DNA of 64,000 nucleotides from Ooceraea biroi (lineage: Eukaryota; Arthropoda; Insecta; Hymenoptera; Formicidae), in NCBI RefSeq assembly GCF_003672135.1, contig NC_039506.1, positions 1,116,001 through 1,180,000 on the forward strand, written 5' to 3'. The number at the start of each line of letters is the position of its first letter. Position 1 is the first letter of the stretch. The notes under the pieces were generated by a model. That model did no database searches, had not been told where the DNA came from, and saw only the letters and a program-made list of their open reading frames with translations. Below are positions 40,001-52,011 of the stretch, one piece after another. Both the position numbers and the translations under genes were made by a program.

Positions 40001-41819
40001 TTCTGCGGAAATGCAGCCGAAAAATCTATCGTGTGGGAGCGAGTTCGAGAGGTATGCGTGCGTGCATGCGTGTGTATGTGCGTGCATATTCGCAATAGCG
40101 TGCACCACAAATATGCATATTTCGATTGGACTGACATGTTTCCGAGAGAATATGATGATCAATAGTTGTTAGTTGCTTCAATGATGTAACCGGAGTGTAC
40201 GTCCTGCGATGAAATGTTCCATGCACTATTAACAAATTATAAATCGCGATAATGATGAAATATTAATGATGAAATTCAGTATCAAGCACATTATTTGCAA
40301 TACATTAGTAAATCTATGTTAGATTTTCTATTACGCCTACTATTGTTATATTTTCACTTATTTCTTTCTTCAATGCGCACGTCAGAAATCTTTTAGTTTT
40401 AATAATTAATTATTACAGATATCACGCAGTTTTGTCAAAACTGAATGTCGTAAGGAATTAATAATTAATGTCATTTTTATTTATATTTATATTTTATATT
40501 TTATTATCTTGTTGCTAAAAATATTATTTTCCATTCTGAGAACAATTTTAAGCGTCATATACTTAATATGAAAACAGTTACAAATTTACATTAATAAATA
40601 CTTGGGAATACAATATAAAAGAATTGCATTTTATGATAAATTTATAACAATCACAGTCAGAGATTCAAAATAAGAATTTCAGAAATACCAAGGGGCAATA
40701 TTTCTGAGAAACATTAACATCAAAATGCGCCTTATATTTTCATGAAATTTTTGAAATGTTTGTGATATCTAGAACATAAATAAAATAAAAAAATCCTGTA
40801 AGTCTCGAAACATTATTTCGTTATTTCGCATCGTGACGTCACATCAATTGCACTCCATCAATTGCATGTATGTTGTAAAAGCTATCATTCAGTAACATTT
40901 AGCTATTCTTTATATAAATGCTTTTTGTTACATTGAACAATAACAGTTAAGTCAACCAGTAGGTGGTTTGATACAGGCATTACGTGAATGTTATGCATGA
41001 ATTGAACATTTGCGTAATTCTCATTACATGATTATGTTACAAGATACATATTTTGCTACAATATATTCTGCATTGCGACCGAGGTCGATTTTTATTAAAC
41101 TGTTTATAAAAATTTTATAGAAAGATATTATTTCCGAGTACATTTTATTGCAGCGTTTTATTTTTATGGAGAAGAAAAACCTTAAATTGTTTACAATCGT
41201 CTGTCGCCCTGCGTTCCATAAAACATATGACTAATCATTGACTCATACCACTTGTTTCGGCTAATGACCCAGATAAAAGTACAACAACTGATCATTAAGT
41301 GTATGCTCGTGGTAATTGTCGTTTATTACGCCAAATGAAATGTGGCAAAACAATTTGTGGCAAATTATCTTTCATTAAAAGATAAGAGATTTGTGAATGT
41401 TTTTCGTCCCAGCCACTGTATTACGTTACTTTATTACGAGAATTTACGTGAATCATGAATGTTCAAGAAACCCTAAAATACTATATTAATATATCACCAT
41501 ATAAAAATTTGTACGTATTATAAATTTTACAAACGCAATTCTAAACAATTTCCATGACGTCTTGAAAGTAAATACACGAGAAGTCGTAAAAATTCCATAT
41601 CTACAAGTTTACGTTCTCGTCAAGTTTTCATCTCTCGCCAAATATCCGTGGAGAGTATGCGGAAAATTTCATTTCTATTGAATTTTACTCATGACTTCCC
41701 ATCCACAGTTCCATGAAAGCACAGCACACAACCGCGATACTCACTGTAGTATAAACACCACAGACGTAGCTGCCTTTGCGTACAGACTGCCAACAGCAAC
41801 AGGAATGCATAATAGCCAT
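28060..41819 (-). CDS. Four-transmembrane protein, DUF4728/LAPTM-like, 7 coding exons
   Basis: Coding exons: 41819-41745, 33161-33038, 32445-32360, 30992-30900, 29687-29604, 28934-28703, 28097-28060. Joined lengths total 732 bases, 243 aa plus stop, with all six junctions in phase and GT-AG. The ATG follows an in-frame TGA about 60 bases upstream. Seen: N-terminus MAIMHSCCCWQSVRKG; hydrophobic segments at about 18-40, 70-95 (contains CSCCGVPFSFLLLYGLYM), 99-114 (ILLIPWITVVISSIII) and 117-134; then CVISQYQEYLAGRG; then a Thr/Ser/Pro-rich, probably cytosolic tail. A CC..R.G motif ahead of TM1 and four short-looped TMs are typical of insect DUF4728 and LAPTM-type proteins, and I assign it there with moderate confidence. 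Function unknown. The first intron is 8.6 kb. The last exon and the tail frame are less certain (see finding). Confidence 0.75.
29137..29508 (+). CDS. Unrecognised two-exon coding candidate, antisense inside an intron
   Basis: Exon 29137-29275 begins after TTTGCATTACTTATACAG and ends at GTTGCT|GTGAGT. Exon 29393-29508 follows a strong pyrimidine tract ending TTATGATATCAG and runs to a TGA. The joined frame is open and acidic in its first half (KEPADVLSDTEVLSSTYTEE, then FPWDIDYEILDVK) and continues VSYEITKKPYIIKLKIDL. The first exon begins in phase 2, so at least one upstream exon is missing from this model. It lies on the opposite strand within the 28935-29603 intron of the four-TM gene. I do not recognise the protein. 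It could also be chance openness with good-looking splice sites. Confidence 0.35.
34753..34862. mobile_element. 110-bp palindromic MITE-like element
   Basis: Left arm AGTCGTAATCGTAAGACTGT and its continuation (AAGCAAATCGACCAATCA) are matched by the inverted right arm ending TTGCGATTACGACT, with a short AT-rich loop around 34797-34821. The element could fold into one long hairpin. No coding capacity. Confidence 0.75.
34898..35673. mobile_element. 776-bp non-autonomous DNA transposon-like element
   Basis: Terminal inverted repeats are CCCCAGGTAGCACAT on the left and ATGTGTGCTGCCTGGGG on the right. The interior contains repeated, partly inverted AAACGTTT and GAAACGG motifs. No transposase frame is visible. 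The terminal motif CCCAGRTAGCAC is shared with the 105-bp element at 25836-25940, suggesting the same family. Target-site duplication could not be assigned. Confidence 0.65.
37936..38095. mobile_element. 160-bp palindromic MITE-like element
   Basis: Left arm contains GGGAGCATAGACTTTTGCAT and the right arm contains ATGCAAAAGTCTGTGCTCC. A central inverted pair (AATCCTCCATTT and AATGGAGGATT types) flanks the loop. It lies within the first intron of the four-TM gene. No coding capacity. Confidence 0.75.
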
Positions 41820-44800
41820 ACCGCGTGTACATGGATCTTCTCGAAAATTTCGGTACCAATGATTTCCGATCGTTCAGCTTCCGGTGGAACTTGCACGCCA
41901 CGAGTTCTCGCTCTGGATCGGACTTTCGCGTTTTTCTTACGTCGCGAACAATTGGAAACGATAAACAAAAAATATCACTCTCCTCGCTATGGTTTTTGCC
42001 CCACGAGATCAATACGAAAACGCAAGATTAGGCGAGGGCGGCTCGGCGCCGACTGTCGGTTTCTCCCTTGCGAAATTCCCTCCTCCGGAGTTATCTCGCC
42101 GCGCAAAAAGCCCACCGACGGCGACGCCTGCGCAATTGTCTATAATGTCTTATCGCCTACAAGGCACTTTCGTAGCCGCGAACACGATCTGTCCGTTGGC
42201 ACGTATTATATCACCTGGAGAAAAACGCAGAATTAAATCGGAAAATGACGTCTCTTGTACTCCGGGATAGGTCTCTTATATGAGAGTCTGGATACGCGGA
42301 CGTCTCTTTCTTTCTTTTCTCTTTCTCTCTCTCTCTTTGTCTCTTGCATTCTTCCATGAAATTAATACTTCACTTTCAGAATTTCACTCTAATTGAATTC
42401 TGACTCATCATTGAAGTTTTATGGTTTGGCAGCTTCTAAAAGGACAGTTCGACGATTAAATAATAAGATATTGACAGTTTCATGTTTTCGTAACGCAGAA
42501 ACTGATGATAAATTTTGTATTTCAATTGGAATTAGTTTGCGTGAAATGTGACACTTTTCGATGTAATTCTTCAAGCGTTTTCTCAAGGGCTCTGAAGGAT
42601 TCAAGAAAAAAGCAGATTTCTAAGATAAATTTTTAACATCCATGAACTTGAAACTTGGAAAATCTCTAAGAACTAAACAGATCAGCAGAACTTTCCATTT
42701 TTATTTTTATTGTTGCACTCGCACTAAAATTTCTGTTCACAATCTACGATTGTTTGACATCGAACAGAAAATAAAATGAAATTTATTTTATAGCATTTTA
42801 GTTGTCCGTCGGTGCTGCGTGTTATTTCTCGATGTATGCGCGTCTTTAAGATCATCGAAGAATCCGCGAAGGAAATGAATGACAGAATGTAAAATAAAAA
42901 TGAATAAGTCACTGTCTGGATAAAATTCGGATCAGCCCGGTTTATTTCGTCGTTGATATAAAAATCTGTCCGTGAAGAATCGCGTTATTACGATCGCCAG
43001 TCGAATCTCCTTATTTTCTCAAATCTCAATCCTACTTGTCGCCTGTTTGTCTCGTTTTTCGGTTATTTGCTCCGCGTGTTATTATTCTAGCTGCTATTAA
43101 TAGCCTGTTTTCGTGTATCGATTGGGATATCGAGCGACTATCTCGCGACATATTAAAATCGTGTAACATAATCTAAAATCAGATGTGTATAATATATTAC
43201 AATAAAATAAAATTAAAAAATGATAAAAGTCGCTACAGCATCTATTTATATGATTTATTTATGCATATGTTACGTAAATACGCAGAGATTTCGAGTTTAA
43301 CGCAATCTAAACGTATGTGCCAACACACGCGTTTGTTATTTTACTTCAAATGTGTTATCTTTGATTCTAAGTATCTAGAGCATAATTGCTCTAGATGTGA
43401 TTCTCACGATTAACAAGTGTTATAGTAACAAAACGACATTTCGAACTTTCTTTATTATTACAAAGTTTATAACGATTGTCAACACATGAAGTTCCAACTT
43501 GGTCGAACAATATAACTTCGTTGAAATAATGATTCGTTAGTGTTACGAGAGGTCGAGACAGGAGCATCGATCCTTATGGTACAGCTTGTTTGCGCGGTTA
43601 CTACTTTATGGCCGATGTTTCATAGTTTAGTACTGTAAAATTCCACCGATCCGCCGTTTTTCTTGATCGGAGATACAAGATTTCGTTATTTTTTCGTGTT
43701 ATGCACCAATTTCTTTTTTCTTTTTTTTTAAAGAGAATTATCACCCATAAATAATGGTTTTTCACGAGGGAAAATCTACGTTCCATCAAATAGATAGCGT
43801 TTAATGAATACGCGCAAAAAAGCTATTGATCCCATTGTTCGCATTTCGAACTTTCATTGAAACTCTTGCACGTTTCAATTACATCAGCTTTAAAAACTCA
43901 ATTAAGGCTTGGAAAAGATGTTTATTGTCTAGATTATTTTATTGGACATTTATTGAACGTAATAATTGAATTCCGAGCACAAATTTATTAATAAATAAAT
44001 TCTTGTCGTGTTTTGTTGCTCGAGAATCCAGTTTTCATATGTATGTGTATATGCGCGCGCGCGTGTGTGTGATCCCTTTAATATATTTTATACATCTATA
44101 CATTTCCTAGATTTTTATCCGGTTTTGTCCCTTCATGTGAATGGTTTTGTACCTTCATGCACGAGGCGAACTTGTCTTGACAGATGCGAACGTCAGTGAA
44201 TGAAATAATTAAAATTTTACTCTCGTGCTTCCCAATTATCGCCTTTCAACTGCCCCGGGTACATAATTTATTGGGATTCTACCACAGCTGTTGTTGTCAC
44301 GGCGTACTGAACATCACATAGATGATTAAATATCACACATGATCACACATGATTGAATATTTACACATTTAGTTACTATATGCATATCTTTTTTAGACTG
44401 CTGAGACGTTCATCATTATTTCAGTACAATTGCTATTATCATTATCAACTCGCGCATGGAAACAGCCACGCACATGGACACTGCTGTCTATGTAATTGTT
44501 TAATTAAAATGACCTCGAGCTATAAGCGACCGCAAAAATGAAAATTGCAGAATTTACATAAAACGAGATTGGCGCAAAGCCCGATTCATTTTAGACGATG
44601 CATGAATTAATTGACAATGCATAATATAATTTATTAGTTTGTTTAATGTGTACCCAAGGAACTTATATGAGCGAAAGTATAATTTAATGTCGGATTTCTA
44701 CGGAAACACGATTCTCGAAATTCCAAAAGCGGACGAGCGTTGAAAGGAAGGAAACAAAATTTATTCATCAAGACCTAGGCAAATTAGACTTAGCGTTCTC

Positions 44801-47800
44801 GAGGTCGCGGATGGAATTATTAAGCTCTATGTATGCGTATACTATGTGAGAACGAAATTCAATATTTGTGTGACGGGTAGTCTAATAGATAAACAAGATG
44901 CAGATGCATCGATGCATAAGCTTTCTCTTCCTCCAGGCAATGCGTACTTCCTCCGACATCCAGGTTGTGCAATAAGGAGTCGAGGGCAACTTTACGATGG
45001 TAACTTCCACACACATACCCTTGCATTGTGCGAAAAGTACCAAAAAGGGTAGACGTGCTCGGAACGCATTAAAACTTGTGTAATGAAGTTAGAGCAGTAA
45101 ACTATTTCGTCTTCGGTGCAGGCAAGCTGCACCTTTCGACACTCGATGTTCGACACTCGAAGTGCCGGGGAACCGATGCGTTGTTTCATTTGCGAAGCGA
45201 ATGCATTTGCCGAGTGCATCCTTCCGAAGGATTCGCGCGGAGACAGAACGAAATGGGAATGGAAGAAGTGCGAAGCGGCGCGGTTTCATTTCGTGAGATT
45301 AAAAACGTCGCGAAATCGTATCGATTATCCGCGATTATTTCTCACCCGAATGTTTCCGAGTGAATCTTTATGAGCGCCTTATCGATCTGCGACCGCATAT
45401 AGCTCTCTTGATTCTGAATTATGCCAGCGCGCAAGTATATCCGCTACGTAAAACTGGAGCTGACGTTTTTGCACATCAAAGGCAACACCCGCGCTTTGTC
45501 GCAGTAATTTAGAAGTGCTTTGGCACAAAGTCGGAAAATTACGGGTAACGGACAATTAGTTAATTACAATCTATATTGGTCTTGGCGCGTACATGTGTTT
45601 GAATTAACATAAATAAGATAAATTATACATATAATAATATAATATGATCAATAATATAATCACAATGTACCGAGTCCGTTATTATTTATTGAAATTAATC
45701 TTTAATCATATATTATGAAAATATGAATACAAATTTTCTACAGTTCTGCTTTTCTTAGGGCAAATATAATAGAAGAGTTTCGTACAAATGTTTATTAACA
45801 CATCATTGGAGGAATAATGCAAAAATTCGATTTAAATTAGAAATACAACATACAGACATACAAAATAAACTATCTTATTCCGAGAATTGAAAATATGACA
45901 GCAGTCTTATATCTTTACCCTCCCTTTTAAATCATATGTTTGAGGGAACTATTTTGCAAGCACATGATAGGACACGTGCGTCTGTTATCCGAACTGCTAG
46001 CTCCTACGTGATCCTGTGAAACTGTATCCTTCACATATACATACACATGAACGTGTATATTAATGTATAAGGAAAGCTGTTTGAATTTATTTTGCCGACG
46101 AAGCCTCAAAGATTACGTTCGCTTGATGGAAAAATACGTTGTCAGCTAACACGTACTGCTACTCCCATTTTGTAGAAGTCTTTACAGATTCCGACCTAAG
46201 AAGACGAATATACAAGAGACAAATATACGTAGTACACGAATAAACGTAGTATGATAGTGTAATATAAAAGCGAGGTTTTTAAAATTATTGTATTTTGTCG
46301 TTTAGGTGTTAACTGCTTGAATTTGCACCGAATGTGTATCATCTTCTTCATATTTATTCTTATCTTAGCATAAAGCGGACAGTAATGTAGGACAGTTATT
46401 TTCGTGTAGCAGATAAAAATGGCATAGACAGTAGTGATATTTTTTTGTGGAAACGCACGTACGTACACGCACAGTTGTATTTTTATTTTTAGTTATTATA
46501 ATTAAATTAATATTATTACATGAAAAAAAATTTGTAAATATACGAGAATATTGTAAATATCTGTTCGCTGGAAAAGCTGGTTATAACAATACTTGCATCT
46601 TTTAACTTCTCTATTTAAGTTATTATTTAATTGATATAACTTGCAGAAACATTATAACAGTCCGAATTTCTTGTTTTCTGATATATTTCTTGTTTGAATA
46701 TGATTGAAATTCTAGTGCTATAATTAAATATAGGCGATTTTTAATTATTACGTTACTGCAAATTGTTTTATTTCCGAACATGTCATTTACATTCTGTTAC
46801 GTAGTGATTTACAGTTGTGATTTATAACATGCATAATTCAATGGAAGCTCTCTTTTCTGCATTACTCTTTCTTACGTTAACTTTTGCTCTTTTGTCTTCA
46901 ACGCGATAAGACAAGGTATTGAACTTTATTCCAAGTAAATGAGCTACATCCCTCAGTGTCACATTCTATACAAACTTCCTTCATTACATCGTTTCCTTTC
47001 CATTTTTCTTGTTTATATTCGAATTATATTAAATTTACGAGTAAAGGCACATATAATGTCACGAAATAAAAATTACTGTTTTTAAACGCGACATTTAAAA
47101 AATATTATACATATAATTTCAAAACAGATCATTTTGCTAATTATACGCTTATTACAATATATATTTGAGATATTTGCTTTCCAAAAATTCTTTAAAAAAT
47201 AAACAAATAAATCTTTTGATCTTGGTTTTTTGCTCTTCGAGAGTTATTCTAACGGTTCAATTCGGATGATAGAATCCACTTTTGTAAAGAAGTTGACTCA
47301 TGCCCTTTCAGCAATAACCGATTTAGTTACGAGGGTAAAAACGCATCTACCGTTACGCACCGGATCGTTACTGTTTATTGCAACTGATATTATCTTTCGA
47401 ACAATTTTAATCTTACGAGCACTTTTTTAAAGACTAGAAGCTCATAAAAATTATAATTTACCAGATGATAGTATTTTCTTTTCTTATCTTTCCTTTTTTA
47501 AATATTTTATCGAGAATTTAAACGAAGTTGAGAAATTTGTTAAGGTTTGAAGAATTTTTTAATACTTTAACATGAATTATGAGATTGTGCGATAAAATTT
47601 TTCAAGCGTTTTACGGGAGGACTTTTACGAAGTAGATAAATGGTTCGTGAACTACTTTCAGAATACACTTCTATTCTAAAACTTTAAGAGTTTGTATCCC
47701 CAGAGAAACCTGTTCACTTGTGAAAATAGAGTGGCGATTGAATAGGGTATTAAAGATCTTACTAGCCTTGTACTTTGCTGAACAAAAGCTCGCTTTCCAT

Positions 47801-50800
47801 TCTCATTTCTTTCACGTTTAGGGCCATTTCATTAAGTTTAAGATCTTTATTATCGCGATCATTGTCAAGCCATTTATTCAGAAATAAATAGCGTTTCTTT
47901 AATTCATTTGCTAGGATTTTTCAATAAATCTAGAATTTCAAAGAATGATGAAAAATAATATTATCCATGCAAAGAAGGTCTTTGAAAAATATGAAACATA
48001 AAATTTTCTTCGTTACTAGTAACGTACATCAGCAATAATAAAAATATACGTCGTTAGCTGTAACAATATGTAAAAATATTCGCATATGGGGGATCCATAG
48101 TATAATGCATAAAGAGAAAAAGTCTTTTTTTATCTTCTTGGAAGGCATCTGCTGGTCGGTGTATTTGCAAAAGAGACGTATTCGGCTTCTTTCTTACCTA
48201 GAAAAACGTAATATCGTGCAAGTATCTACGCGCGGTGAGAGAACACAGACCCTTACATATTTCAATGGGACGAACCTTTTGAATAAATTGAACGACGGTT
48301 CTTTTTTCAAGCAGACATGACGGTATATCGATCCAAAGTATAGCACCAATGATCGTGACGGAACTTTTTGATGAATCGCATCGTGTGCAAATCCGCTGAA
48401 ACTTTTCTTCGTTTCAATCTCACACGAAAACGCACGTGGAACGTTCGTGATCGAGTCAATGCCCGAAATCTTTTTGGATCCGAGAGATTAAGGTAAATCG
48501 GTCATCTTGACGCGACTCCCCGATTGCGAGAGTGTGATTCACAAAGAGCTAAGTCCGACAAACGAGGGAGTGATGTAATAAAGCCGAAAGTGACGCAAGA
48601 TACCACTGTATCATCTCTGAAATGACTTTGAGGGGAAGCGTTTGATGCGAACAAGAGAGATAAGGTGTATGCGGAAATAAGTTCGATTCGTTTCTGTCCT
48701 CATCTTCTTCCCTCGTAAAACATGGTTTGGAAATAACTCGTCGTTCGTCTCCAGCTTTAGTGAATCCAAAAGGATGCACGTTTGTGGAAAATAGATATAC
48801 ATATGTATATAGTACGTATGTATATCTACGCGTAAGCGCGCATTTTTCGTATCGATCCCTCGATTTTGATGGAACAGCTTGGTACGAATTTATATCCCAC
48901 GTTCTATCGAGCGCATTAAAATTTTCAAATACAGAAGACATGCGCATGGCTGTGCAGTTTTACGGTAAAAGATAGTTTCACTCGTTTCCGTTTATTCTAA
49001 AAAAAAAATAGTAAAATTTCAACGGACGCGAGTGAAAAGTCGTGGATCGTGGATTCGCTCATGTATTCCGGAAAATCTGTTTCATCGACATAAAAGATGA
49101 AAAAGAATGAAAACCCGAAGCGTGAACAATCGACAAAACCTGTAAATGTGCTTAAAGGTGCTATATTCGAGCTACGTTCAAGTCCTTTCGCGCATTCATG
49201 CTGACGACAGCTCAGGTTTCTTATTTATGTTATTTGTACATAACAAATAATCTAAAACGTTGCTACACCACACCTTACCGGGTACCCGCAGTAACGTAGG
49301 ATAATTTTATAATCATGCAACTTTATAATTGTAGCGCAGCTAAAATTGGATATAAAAATTTACTGGATTCCCTCTTCGTCAGAAAATAAAAAAAGAAATA
49401 ATAGACTATTTTTTAAAATATTAAATATTTCTATAGCAGAACTATCAGATTTTCGAATGATATTAACGATATGGAGTAAGCTTATAATCCGTATTACATC
49501 TGCCCTATACGCACGATTCTTTTACATATGAAGCGGTTTATATAAATTATATATTGACTCCACTCTGAAACATTTAAATTGTGACAGATCAATAGTCGAG
49601 TAAGTCCCAAGAGAAATAAGTAAGCTTCGTTCACGGGATGCCATAAAGACTTTGAAACGTTTTCGACGAGTTTTCGGAAGATTTCGTATGAAGCTTTCGA
49701 CTTTAACTTTTCGGTAGCGAAATATGTACTAGTCGAATATATATGTGCCTGGCTTTGCTTTATCGCTCCTGCAGACATCGACTAAATCCAGATTTAATTT
49801 AACTCAGCATACAAAATTGGATGAAGATAAAACGCGAGCAATTCTGGCACCGTTTACGCGAATGTGTTATCCACTGTTCTCGTAAAGTATCGATTCAAGT
49901 TAATTGCGATCCTCCTGTCTTGTACTAGCGACAGAATTAAAAGGGAACAGACAGTATCGATTGCATTCAATTGACATTTTTACGACTAGCCGCGCATAAA
50001 AGAAGCACGTAGTAAAGAATAAAAAGTTCGACAACCGTCGAAACGGGGACCGGCACCTTTTAAAAGCTCTACACACACATACATACATACGCGCGCGCGC
50101 GTGTGTACATTTCGACTTTAAATTCAGTCCTGATTTCGGTTTATTTGCACGGATGTTTGCACTGGCAAATCCGTAGAAGTTGCTTCAAGAATCAAAAAAG
50201 GAAAATCGTGTGTACCTCTTTTCCGCCGGTTGTAATCTTATAAAGCCGTTTCTTCATCCCTTTGAACGTGCAGCGACACACAGGGACGTAATATCGTGTG
50301 ATTTGCAAGTATACAGTACATGCCTTGCCATCGTATCATCCTTACGGAGTACATGTATGCTCCCGTTGCATGGGGTCGCACTGCAACAGTCATTACAACC
50401 ACGTATTAATACCGCGCGACCTGAAATCACGAACGTAATGAGCACGTAGGACGTAGGACTAACGTGGAACTTCTAGGAATACTCGAGCTAGATGCTAACC
50501 ATATAAGCTAGTTAATATCCATGTAAGTTAGTTAATATTCAGATAGATAACTGCGTCAAATTATAATCGCGCAAAATTTCGACGACGTCTTTTACCATTT
50601 GGCGTAAAAGTATTGGTACCAAACGATATCGAAATAGTGCACACACACACATATGGTACTTATTTTATTAAATATAATACTTTACCTTTGACTTTAACTG
50701 TGTAATCATCGTGAAAGCGTTGTCTTTTCTGTTCGCTCCATTTCGGCGATCATAAACGGATAATCTTCCGATTGCAAGTATTTGAGTACAGCCATACCTG

Positions 50801-52011
50801 TTTAAGATCTGGATTTCAATCCAATCGAATGTCTTTTGCACCTAGAATGTCGGAGCGGTAATACTCACGCGATTGAAATTGAAAATGACTTCTCTGAGGA
50901 GCAGTACCGGTGATTACTTGTTGAAATTTATCAGACGGACGGTAGAAAATCAATATCTGCGTGTTGGAGCTTTAGGTACAGATAGTACGGTAGATAGCAT
51001 TCTATCTCTCGTGAATAAAAATTTCTCGCGCATTCTCCTCAGACGATGCATCATACGTAATCCAATAACGTATGCATCTGATTCAGCGCACTTTGAGGAT
51101 AAGTTTACTGGTAAAGTCATTTAGCAATCTATCTTCTTATCTTTTTTATATGTAACGCATATTTTAGTTGCATAGAACATGTGATGAAATAGCGGATAAG
51201 TTATCCCGTATTTTCCTATGAGCATGTTGCATCTTATGATTTAGCGCACAACAGTGACGGTAATTTAATGCGGGAGTAAACTAGTGAAATTTTGTTTGAG
51301 TAAATTCCATTGTTCGCTGTTGTGCTAAACTTCCGCCATAACTCATTAAAGGTCTTATCATAGTTCATCGGTAAAAAGATACGAGCACAGAAAAGACAAG
51401 ATCCGTGCTCGTGTCTTACTGTGTTTGGATTGATGTTATAAATTTGCTAAGAAATACATTTTACCATGACTTTTTTATTAATATTTATTTAATGCAAAAA
51501 ATGTACAGATATATTTAAGCCACAATTCTTGCATTCTTCATTCAGAATAATGAGTCTACAAATTTTTTAACGAAGCTTTTCGTGCGTGATAATTATGTGT
51601 AACTATATGCAGAAAAACAAAAGCTAACATTTTAGTTTCTAACATAATTAAACTATGTTGGGGATCAGATTTTGGTTAGACACTCGACACTCGACATTTT
51701 TTTGTAGGTTTGATCCCATGACTCGAACAGGATTCATCGTGTATGTACAGCAATTACATGGCAAGAAGCAACGTTCCGAAAGATATCCGTTTAAGTGGTG
51801 GGTTCGGTTTCGAGCCTCAATACTAAAGGCACGCTACAGATAGCATACTTTTGTCAATTAAAATTTTTGGTAGAAGACGAAGCAAGCAGAATAAAAAGAG
51901 AAATGTAGAATAAAGCGAGGTGGAGAAAATAATGGAATGTCAATAAAGGGACGCCATGACGTCGCGGGCCAAAGGGTGCCACTATATTTATCACAACGCA
52001 GGCTTTACGAT
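41820..52011. other. Intergenic region with no recognised gene
   Basis: Ten kilobases between the first coding exon of the four-TM gene and the GALK2 stop codon. GC rises near 41.86-42.25 kb, which may include the four-TM promoter. The rest is AT-rich with several short open frames (for example 50873-51124 and 45076-45363) that show no recognisable domain. A GATAAA variant poly(A) signal for GALK2 may lie at 51992-51987 on the minus strand. Confidence 0.45.

Noticed and set aside
45076..45363. 95-codon plus-strand frame in a locally GC-richer stretch
   Set aside because: Open in several frames at once, no homology recognised and no splice structure.
50873..51124. 83-codon frame with fairly natural composition (MTSLRSSTGDYLLKFIRRTV)
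   Set aside because: A possible donor exists near its end, but no connected exon or family was found, so it is not reported as a gene.
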